Source of the DNA: Humulus lupulus
Taxonomy: Eukaryota > Streptophyta > Magnoliopsida > Rosales > Cannabaceae
Length of the DNA stretch: 64,000 bases
NCBI RefSeq assembly: GCF_963169125.1
Contig: NC_084801.1
Span: 115,037,061 to 115,101,060 of the forward strand
Reading direction: 5' to 3'
Position 1 is the first letter of the stretch. Each line of letters starts with the position of its first letter. Both the position numbers and the translations under genes were made by a program. Shown piece by piece: positions 36,285 to 45,710 of this stretch. The notes under the pieces were generated by a model, which saw only the letters and a program-made list of their open reading frames with translations, did no database searches and was not told the DNA's origin.

Positions 36285-39200
36285 TCATTGATAATATCTC
36301 TTCAAATGGATGGCGTTCCAAGTTCGTGGGACTGCCCCTCCATCTAGCCGAGCTAATTTATAAGTTCCCTCCTTAATGACCTCGATGATTTGATATGGCC
36401 CTTCCCAGTTCGGTCCCAAGACTCCATCTTTGGGATCCTTTTCGGCCAAGAAAACTCTTCTGAGGACCAGGTCGCCAACGCTAAAGGCGCGCTTCTTGAC
36501 TTTTGAGTTGAAATAGCGAGTGATTTCTGCTGATAATGGGCGAGCTGGAGTTGCGAATCCTCTCGTCTTTCATCAACCAAATCAAGGGAAGCGCAAAGTA
36601 GCTCATGGTTGCGGTCCTGGTCATATGACTGGACCCTATGCGAAAGCACCTTAATCTCCACAGGGAGGACTGCCTCACTCCCAAAGGTCAGGGAAAAAGG
36701 AGTATGACCCGTAGGAGTCCGATGTGAGGTCCGGTATGCCCACAGAACCTGGGGGAGCTGTTCTGGCCAGACCCCTTTCACTTCGTCTAGTCTCTTCTTA
36801 AGGCTCGCCTTTAGAGTCTTGTTGACAGCCTCGACCTGGCCATTTGCCTAAGGATAGGCCACGGAGGAGAAACTTTTCACAATTCCATACCTTTCACAAA
36901 ACTCGGTGAACAGATCGCTGTCGAACTGAGTCCCATTATGGGAAATGATTTTCTTGGGCAGCCCGAACCGACAGATAATGCTCTTAACCATGAAGTCAAG
37001 GACTTTTTTTGGAGGTTATCGTTGCTTAAGGTTCCGCCTCGGCCCACTTCGTAAAGTAGTCGATGGCCACCACGGCGTAACGGACCCCGCCTTTTCCAGT
37101 AAGGAGGGCGCCAACCAAGTCGATCCCCCAAACTGCAAACAGCCATGGGGATGAGATCATTTTCAACTCGACTGGGGGAGCTCGGACAACTGTGGCGAAT
37201 CGCTGGCACTTGTCGCACTTCTTGACATATGAGATCGAGTCCTTGGACAGAGTGGGCCAGTAATATCCCTGCCTCAGGACCTTTAAAGCCAAGCTTTGCC
37301 CCCCAGTGTGATCTCCGCAAAAACCCTCACGCACCTCCTGCAGGATGGCCTTTGCTTCGTCTGGAAGAACGCATCGTAGGAGAGGTAGGGAGTGCCCACG
37401 TCGGTATAACACCCCATCTACTATCACATACCTGGGAGCTTGATACAGAACTCGCCACGCATCATTACGCTCTTCAGGTAATTTTCCCTCGACGAGATAC
37501 TCCAGGATGGGGGTCATCCAGGTCGGCCTGGCGTCGATCATCTTGACCTCTGTCCTGACTTCTTCTATACTTGGTTTCTCCAAGAATTCTATCGGCACTA
37601 ACCCCAAGGTCTCCATCTCCCCAGAGGTGGTGAGCTTGGCAAGAGCGTCTGCGTTAGCGTTCTGCTCTCGAGGTATCTGCTCGATCGAGCCTCGCCCAAA
37701 CGCGGACAACTCAACTTTTACCTTTGCCAGGTAGGCAGCCATCTTGGGTCCTTGTGCTTGATATTCACCCAGCACCTGGTTTACCACGAGCTGGGAGTCA
37801 CTGAAGCACTGGACAGAGCTTGCCTTAAGCTCCTGGGCTATCCTCAGCTTGGCCAGCAAAGCTTCGTATTTGGCCTCGTTGTTGGAGGCCTTGAATCCGA
37901 ATCTCAGCGCCGAGTGGAATCTGTGTCCCTCGGGGGATATCAAAATGATTCCAGCTCCGGAGCCGTTCTCGTTGGATGAACCATCCACGAAGATCTTCCA
38001 CGATGCCTGGGACGAGGCGACCTGGGGTGAGTCCTCTGTAGGATTCTCCCGGAATCCTGTGCACTCTGCTACAAAATCGGCCAGGGCCTGACTTTTTATA
38101 GCAGTTCGCAGAGTGTACAAAATCTCGAACTGACTGAGTTCGATTGCCCATTTTAACAAGCGTCCCGATGCTTCAGGTTTTTGCAAAACCTGCCTTAAAG
38201 GTTGATCGGTCATGACGTGTATTGAGTGGGACTGGAAGTACGGCCTGAGCTTTCGCGAGGCCGTGATAAGGAAGAACGCCAATTTCTCCATCAACGGGTA
38301 CCGGGACTCAGCTCCGAGAAGTCTCTTGCTGATGTAGTAGACTGGCTTCTGAACCCGGTCTTCTTCCCGGACTAATATGACACTAGCTGCATCCTCTGTG
38401 ACAGCTAGATAAAGAAAAAAAGGCTCTCCTACTTTTGGTTTGGATAATACGGGTGGCTCGGCCAGATGTGCCTTCAGGTCGAGAAAAGCGCTTTTGCACT
38501 CTTCTGTTCAGTCGAACTTCTTATTTCCTCGAAGCAGGTTGTAGAATGGCAAGCACTTATCGGTGGACTTCGAAATAAACCGATTGAGGGCTGCCACCCT
38601 TCCTGTCAGGCCTTGGACATCTTTGCGCGACCTGGGTGAGGGAAGCTCGAGCAATGATCTGATCTTGTCGGGGTTTGCCTCAATTCCTCGGGTATTGACG
38701 ATGAAACCCAGGAATTTTCCTGACGTGACTCCAAAAGTGCACTTCTGTGGATTAAGCCTCATGCCATACTCCCGTAGTATCTTGAAACATTCTTCCAGGT
38801 CGGAAACATGGTTATCGACAGTCTTTGACTTGACTAGCATGTCATCGACGTACACTTCCATGTTTTTCCTGATCTGGTTTGCGAACATTCTGTTTACTAA
38901 CCTCTGGTAGGTAGCACCAGCGTTCTTCAGCCCGAACGGCATGACCTTGTAACAATAAACGTTAGTCGGGGTTATGAAGCTGGTGTGTTCCTGGTCCGCC
39001 GGATTCATGGCGATCTGATTGTAGCCTGAGTACGCGTCCATAAAGGACATGAGCTCGTGCCCCGCCGTGGCATCCACCAACTGGTCAATCCTTGGCAAGG
39101 GGAAACAATCCTTGGGGCAGGCTTTATTCAGGTCAGAGAAGTCGATGCAGGTCCGCCACTTCCCGTTGGGCTTTGGGACCATCACGGGGTTGGCGACCCA

Positions 39201-42200
39201 AATCAAAAACTTGGCTTCACGGATAAAGCCGCATTTCTTGAGCCGGGCTAATTCTTCCTCTAAGGCTTCAGCCCGGGTTGTTCCTAAACGTCTTTGCTTC
39301 TGGGACTTTGCAGGAATGCTTTTATCCAGATGAAGTGTGTGCATGATGACACTCGGGCTGATTCCCACCATGTCCTCGTGTGACCATGCAAACACATCCA
39401 GGTTATCCCCCAGAAATCTGATCAGCTCCACTTTCCTCTCGCTACAGAGGTTTTTTCCGAGCTTGACCATCCGTGACGGGTTCTGCGGATCGATGCTTAC
39501 TTCTTCGAGCTCCTCAATAGCCTGGAGCTCGGATCTGTCCTCACCTATTCAGGGGTCGATATCCTCACTTAAGACGATATTTTCCCCATTGGCGCTTTGA
39601 GGTTTTTCAATCTCAGGATCAGCTAAGGGTTCTTGAGATTCCTCTTCACCACCTTGGATGGCCATTGCCAGCTGCCCGGGTTTAGATTTTCCCTTCATGG
39701 AAATGCTGTAGAATTCCCTGGCAGCGAGCTGATCGCCAAGAACAGTGCATATTCCCGTGGAAGTAGGGAATTTCATCGCGAGGTGGCGGATGGAAGTGAC
39801 GGCCTCAAAAGCTATGAGCGTAGGTCGTCCCAAAATTGCGTTGTACGCAGCAGAGCAGTCAATGACCACGAACTCAAGGAGTTTGGAGACTGTCTGAGGT
39901 CCTTCTCCTAGGGTGATCACCAGCTCGATCGTCCCTATGGCCGCCGATCCTTCTCCTGAAAAACCATACAGCATCATGGAGGTCGCCTTCAGCTCGGCGA
40001 CAGTCAAACCCATCTTCTCCAATGTGGACCGGAATAGGAGGTTCACCGAGCTCCCATTGTCGACCAGCACCCTCCTAACCCTCTGATTAGCGAGCTGAAC
40101 CGCTATGACCAGAGGGTCATTGTGCGGGAACTGGACATGGCCCGCATCTTCTTCTGTAAAAATGATCGATTGTCTCTCCAATCGCTGCTGCTTTGGCTGA
40201 CGCTGCTCTGGGACGAACTCTACTCCGTTATGCGCCTTGAGTTCATTTACATACCTCTTCTGGGCGCCCCTGCTCATGCCAGCCATATGCGGACCACCAG
40301 AGATGGTGGATATTTCCCCTCCTATCACGGGAGGAGGGACGTCCTGATCTACCCGAGACCCGGGCTGACTGGCCGGGACTTCTGGAGCAGGTCGATTTGC
40401 TGGAACCCTGTTCCGCACGTACTGAGCCAAGGGGTCGGCCCGGATGAGAGCCTCGATCTCATCTTTCAAATGCCTACAATCATTGGTATTGTGGCCAACA
40501 TCTTTGTGAAAACAGCAAAAATTGGAAGTGTCTCTCTTCCCCTTCTGGTGCTTCAATGGCTCTGGCCTCTTCCAGGGGAGGCGAGTAGAGTTAGCTAGGA
40601 AGATGCTCTCCCTAGATTGGGTGAGCTCTGTATAAGTCGCATAGACGGGCTTGAACTTGTCTACGAACTTATTCTTCTTTGGGCCGTGCTGGCTGCCCTC
40701 GCCATTCCCCTTTTTTTTGCCTCCACCGAGCTGGTTGTTCTGTGTGACGTTTTGGGTCACTGCCATGACCTCCGTCCCCACTCCAGCGGGCTGCTGAGGG
40801 ACCTGGCTGGTTCCTGCAGCTGAGGCTTCGGCCTCCTCCAAGTTGATCCATTCCTGGGCTCTGTTAAGGAATTCGTTAACCGAGCTAACTCCCTTCCTTT
40901 GTATATCCTTCCAGAGCTCTCCTCTGACGAGGATTCTAGTTCTCATGGCCATGAGTTTGGAGCTGTCATCCGCGTCTCTAGCCCGAGCAGCGACGTTTGC
41001 AAACCTGCTCAGGTAAGCCTTCAGGGTTTCGCCGGGATGTTGCCTCACGTTAGCCAGAGAGTCGGCCTGAACGCGGGAAGCCTGGGAGGCTCGGAATGCC
41101 CTTTTGAATTCAGCCGAGAAAGTCTTCCAGGAGCTGATTGACTGTCTTTTGCCTTGCTTGAACCACTGCCTGGCTGGTCCAGTCAGTGTGGAAGGAAAGA
41201 TCAAACATCTCAGCTCGGGGCCGATGTTGTGGGCCATCATCAGGGTGTTGAACATCCCCAGATGATCTGACGGATCTCCGTCTCCATTGAACTTGGACAG
41301 GTGCGGCATACGGAAACCAGGTGGGTACGCCTCATCTTTCTCTTTCTCCGACAAGAGCTTCCTCATCAGCTCCTCCATCTGAGCCAGGTGCTCGAGGGTT
41401 TTGTCCTGATTTCCTAGGTTATTCTGGGGTTGTTCAACAGCTCAGGACCCATTGTACATATTTGGTGGGTTATTGCCCCTCCTATCTTGAGAAAGGTTAT
41501 TTGGGGCATTCCCTCCGTTATGTACTTCGGACAGGGCTCCCCCTGAGCGAGCATGGCTGTCACCTCTTACTGGCTCCCCTCTATGGGAATTAAGGAGATC
41601 TCGCAGGTCGCCTCCCTAAGTGGTTTATGGACTTTGTGCCGAGCTCAAACGCTGACGCAAGTCTCTGCCAGAAAGATCACTCCGGCGACTTCCGGTCCAG
41701 TAGCTCCTGTTAGATAGGCTCGGAGTCCGCCTTTGGTGGTGAGGATCCGGGCTTTCCCTCGGCGCCTTGCTACGTTGGGAAGGTCCGGCTGATGGCGGGT
41801 TTCTCCTGCTACTTCTGTAGGCTGGAATATCTCGGACGGGCCGAGGAGGAGATGGATATCTGATTGGAGACGGAGGATGCCTGAGCGGAGAGGCGATCCT
41901 GGTTCTGTCAGGACGGATCAAGTTAGGTGGGGGCCTTTCGGCCCTGCCAACCTGGGGGTCCCGCGCCTGGTGATCTGGACGAGGCGCAGGATGGCTGTTG
42001 GGGACGGGCTGATGCTGTGAGCCCTCCCCGGATCTCCTTCTAGAATTTCCTCGAGCTCTGCTAGGTGCGCTCGAGGCTGGTTGGGAGCTAAGAGTTGAAG
42101 TTCTGACCGAATGACTGTACTGCTGTTGTTCGGCTCTAGGCATTTCTCTGAAATTCGCCTCTTGATGGTGCGATGAAGAATTAGTTGGCTATCGGAAGTC

Positions 42201-42564
42201 TTTCCGAGCGGCTATGCCTGGACCGATTACCCCAGCGGGACTTAGGAGCCTCGCCTTGCCTCTCTCCGACGTTAGCGTCAGTTGTGAGAGGGGGCATTCG
42301 GGCCAACACATCCTTGATCTGCTGATTAGCTATTGTGAGCTGGCTTCTCAGCTGAGCGTTTTCCATCTCCACCGCAGTGTAATAACATGGGTTTGGATTT
42401 GGTGGCCGGGGCACCGAACTTCCGGTGTCATCTTGGCCCGCCGGCTGTTTTCTTGGCCGCTGTTGGACTTCAGGAATTTGTTCACCAGGGATGGCAATAT
42501 GATGAGCCTCCTGCCCATCATGTTGCTCCGTCTCGTTACCGTGTCTGGATCGAGTAGTCACCAT
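36285..42564 (-). pseudogene. E2 gag-pol (nearly continuous, several stops)
   Basis: Gag begins at the ATG at 42564 (MVTTRSRHGNE). The capsid-like region is about 41320-40800 and a CCHC-like stretch (FHKDVGHNTNDC) lies near 40520. Protease has VLVDNGSSVNLL near 40070. RT has YVDDML near 38845. The first RNase H runs to about 38100, the second lies at about 38010-37610 (KIFVDGSSNENGSG, SDSQLVVNQV, NADALAKL), and integrase continues to TGA 36287-36285. Long open stretches at 41378-39549, 39470-38508 and 38294-37026 are separated by single stops, such as TGA near 39549 and TGA replacing Trp near 38509, with more near 37024 and 36849. The integrase C-terminal part also shifts frame. Confidence 0.9.
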
Positions 42565-42600
42565 AGTTGGATGTTTGCGATAGCACTAATCCGGCTTTCT

Positions 42601-42619
42601 CTCAATGAAAGCACCAAAC
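42601..42619 (-). other. Putative primer binding site of E2
   Basis: On the minus strand GTTTGGTGCTTTCATTGAG follows the CA end of the 5' LTR. It shares GTGCTTTCATTGAG with E1. The tRNA is not identified. Confidence 0.5.
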
Positions 42620-43292
42620 TGTTGACACGATTCTTCGCCAACAGGTAATTAAGAAAAGACGAGAAAAGGATTAGTGCTTATGTTGAACCGAAATAGATGA
42701 ATGATCTTGGAAATGAGATGGTGACACAAAATACGTTTTTTAAGTGGTTCAAAGGTTAAAATCCTTCTACTCCACTAGTCAGTATTATTGCTATATACTG
42801 GGTATTCTTTTACAGGGTATTTCTTACAATATAGAATCCAACCCTTTGTAACTCCCAGGGTCTCCATATTTATAGGAGAAGGCACCTGGGAGTTGGTGAG
42901 AAGGTCATCCCGTGACCTTCTTACCTATCATGTCAACTCTGTGACATTCATGATTAATTCTTAAAACCTGACACATAAGTGTGGTCAAATCAATAGGTAA
43001 GAGGATAATGGGCCGCACGGCCCAACCCAGTCGTGGGTGTCTGAATACGCACGTTCCTACTGCGTGTCCGAGAAGTCAGGGATATATCAGACACATGATG
43101 TCTGATATATGCACGTTTACCTTGCGTGGTTGACTTTACAAAAGGTCACAGCCTCCAACTCTAGCTCGTACCACGAGCTGGATGCTTCCCTCGACCTGCG
43201 ACCTTCAGAGTCCAGACTTAGTCCTTAAGTAATCTTGGCAAACCCTTAGGTTACCTCGAGCTAAGGAGGTAGGATCTTATGATGGCAGCTCC
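42620..43292 (-). repeat. E2 5' LTR, truncated by 83 bp
   Basis: Collinear with 30756-31428. The first 83 bp of U3 are missing, and the break abuts GGGGT, the target duplication. Confidence 0.88.
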
Positions 43293-43299
43293 GGGGTAT

Positions 43300-43307
43300 T
43301 ATTTATA
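43300..43307 (-). promoter_or_regulatory. TATA box of the E1 antisense aORF, cut off by E2
   Basis: Minus-strand CTATAAATAATACCCC reaches directly to the E2 insertion point. E3 has CCTATAAATATATCCCC in the same place. Confidence 0.6.
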
Positions 43308-43524
43308 GTGATGGAAACACCATAAAAGAAGTAATCATGAGATTACCTTTTTTCAAAGTAAGGGGAACTGTAATTGCCGACAGACAAGTTTTTGGAAAGC
43401 CGAAAAGACCTGATTGGACATGATTAGTTGCTTTTTTCGAAGAGACATGACGGCTCTGACAGGTTTTATGGGGCATACGAAAGATCAGACACCTAAGTTT
43501 ACTTTATGCTGGTCGCAGTAAAGT

Positions 43525-43540
43525 AAACTTGGGGGGAAAA
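43525..43540 (+). other. Terminal polypurine tract of E1
   Basis: AAACTTGGGGGGAAAA directly precedes TGTTTACCC of the 3' LTR. Confidence 0.8.
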
Positions 43541-44161
43541 TGTTTACCCAAAAACGACTACTTATGACGTGGCAGGTATTTCTCACACGTGGTTGACACG
43601 TGGCAGAGTTGAAGTGAAGAGGTGTTGTTCGGTTATCGACCAGCTACACATTGCTTCATCAAGGCTGACTATTAGGTACGACCAAGTTGGTCGTATGATT
43701 CGGTTTATTCCCTTATAAGACTATGATCTTATAATAATTATATTTATTATTTCATCTTTATTACCTTGATACACGAATATTAAGGAGAGTTAAGGCCCAA
43801 TGGCCTATGTAACCCCCCTTGATTCTATAAATATACATGAAATAGCTCAAGGAGGGGACTTTTGATCTTTGAATCTTATTCCTGAATATTGAGAGAGAGA
43901 GCCTATAGTGCGATTATCCATCATCTTATTGTAATTCCCCTAAGGTTTGTGAAACTCAAGAAACCGAGTTCTTTGATCACGACATTGGGATTCAATATTA
44001 ATAATAACACTAAGTGGACGTAGGTCATTTCCATTCTTTGGGGCCGAACCACTATAAATCGTTGGTGTTTTCTTCTTTACCATTAGATTAAACTCTCAAT
44101 TTTCGTCTCATTTCCTGTCGTATATTTGACTCCGTGTCATTGGCCAAATCGATGGTCAACA
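43541..44161 (+). repeat. E1 3' LTR
   Basis: Pairs with 17854-18475 and is followed by TAAAA (44162-44166). It contains the altered but still perfect palindrome at 43677-43695. Confidence 0.93.
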
Positions 44162-44454
44162 TAAAATATCTTTAAAATATTCTATTTTAATAAATTAACT
44201 AATTTATTTTTGTTTAAGTTTATGTTTGTTCGAGTTTTTTTAATTTGGAAGTGACAACAAAATATATCATATTATATGTTTAATATAATATTAAGTTTAA
44301 TTAAATTTCATTTAAGTTATAAAATTTATGATTTTATTATTTTTAAATAATTATCATTGCAAAATATCTTAAAAATATCTTATTTTAACTTGTTTAATTA
44401 TTTATTTATTTAAGTTTAAGTCATGTTTACAATCTACCATTAAATATAAGAATA

Positions 44455-45280
44455 TTCTGTTAAATATAAGAATATTTCGTTAAAGTTAACAGTAAAAAAA
44501 CAAAAAACCATTAAAACCAAGAATTTCCGTTATCACACATTTTTTTTTATATAGAAGAGATATTGTAAATGTGAGGTTATCAGAAATTGTTGTTTTTTGT
44601 TGTTGTTAGATTTAACATTTTTTTTATTGTTTAGTTTTAGAGTTATCTAAATAAGGTAAATAAATTAAAAAATAAGTAAAAAGTAATACAATCATCTAAA
44701 TAAATTGAAAAAAAATAAAAAGTAATAAATCAGCTATAATAATTTATCACAACATATTTTAAAATTTCTTATTAAAGGATTTAAATTAATCTATCAATTA
44801 TGTTTTCAAAACTATAACTGAAAAACATTTGTGTGCTTAATTTTTTTTATTTAATGTATTTTGTTTATCCAAACATATTTGTAATAGTGAAATAAGACAT
44901 AAATATACATATTTTTCTGTTAGTTTTTTTTTAATGAGAAATTACTTATTTTGATTGTTTTAGCCATTAATGAAATAATATGTATTTACATATAACTTTT
45001 TATTGACTTTAATTTTTTAAATTAAGTAATTAAAATTTGATCAAATAATTTTTTTAAATTTATAGTCTTAATTTAGAATATTTTTAATATTTTATTATAT
45101 TGAAATTCATAGGTATTTTTTCAAAAGAAAATTATTTAAGTTTAAAACTAGAATGCATTATATATTTATCTTTATATATAAAAAGTGTGCAGATAACCAA
45201 AATTCTTAGTTTTAATGGTTTTTTCATTAACTTTAACAGAATATACTAAATATTTAACGGAATATACCTTTAAAACTAAT
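44455..45280. mobile_element. Possible non-autonomous DNA transposon with about 90-bp inverted ends
   Basis: The left arm has TATTCTGTTAAATATAAG, CGTTAAAGTTAA, AAACCATTAAAACCAAGAAT and a GTTATC(A)CACA-type stretch. The right arm has the complements in reverse order (GATAAC, ATTCTTAGTTTTAATGGTTT, TTAACTTTAACAG, ATTTAACGGAATATA). The interior is AT-rich without an ORF. No target duplication could be fixed. Confidence 0.5.
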
Positions 45281-45289
45281 TAAAAATAG

Positions 45290-45710
45290 ATATTTATTAA
45301 TTATATTAATATAAATTCAAATATTATAAAATATCATTATTATAATAATATTTAAAATAAAACTACATATTTAATAATTATATTAATATGAATTCAAATT
45401 CAAATTCAATTGTTATAAAATATCATTATTATAATAATATATAATACAAGACTAAATATTTAATAATTATATTAAAATAAATTTAAATTCAAATGTTATA
45501 AAATGTTATTATGATAATAATATATAATCCTAATTTTTTACTAATTATATTAATATGAATTCAAATATTGTAAAATATTATTATTATAATAATATTTAAT
45601 ACAAGATTAGATATTTAATACTTATATTAAAATAAATTTAAATATTATATCATATCATTATTATAATAATAATATATAATGCATAATCTTAATTTTTATT
45701 AAAAAAATTA
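45290..45710. repeat. Diverged AT-rich tandem repeat, about five units of 73-90 bp
   Basis: Units repeat AATTATATTAATAT, AATTCAAAT, TATAAAATATCATTATTAT and AATAATAT with variable spacing. Confidence 0.65.

Larger units (their letters stand above)
30756..43292 (-). mobile_element. E2: Tat-type LTR retrotransposon nested in E1
   Basis: It is oriented opposite to E1. The 3' LTR is 30756-31511 (756 bp). The 5' LTR, 42620-43292, aligns without gaps to 30756-31428 (673 bp) and lacks the first 83 bp of U3. By manual count the shared parts differ at about 19 sites (about 3%), fewer than the E1 LTR pair, as expected for the younger inner element. GGGGT flanks both sides. Order on the minus strand: truncated 5' LTR, primer site, gag-pol (42564-36285), internal polypurine tract, 119-bp tandem repeats, antisense aORF (which reads on the + strand), polypurine tract, 3' LTR. 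Confidence 0.9.
43293..43540 (+). other. Remainder of E1 between E2 and the E1 3' LTR
   Basis: It begins with the second GGGGT (43293-43297) and continues with the split-off promoter of the E1 aORF. On the minus strand TATAAATA lies at 43300-43307. It ends with the polypurine tract AAACTTGGGGGGAAAA (43525-43540). Confidence 0.75.
17854..44161 (+). mobile_element. E1: Ty3/gypsy Tat-type LTR retrotransposon with nested insertions
   Basis: LTRs of 622 and 621 bp (17854-18475, 43541-44161) begin TGTTTACCC, end GTCAACA and are flanked by TAAAA. By manual count they differ at about 27 sites plus one indel (about 4%). Without the nested solo LTR (22372-24337) and nested E2 (30756-43292) and their duplicated targets, the element is about 11.8 kb. 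Order on the + strand: 5' LTR, gag-pol with dual RNase H (18525-26678), internal polypurine tract (26993-27012), antisense aORF (29964-27389), split aORF promoter, polypurine tract, 3' LTR. Nonsense changes in gag and pol make it non-autonomous. Confidence 0.9.

Noticed and set aside
40122..40598. 158-codon ORF on the + strand
   Set aside because: It is the antisense shadow of E2 gag.
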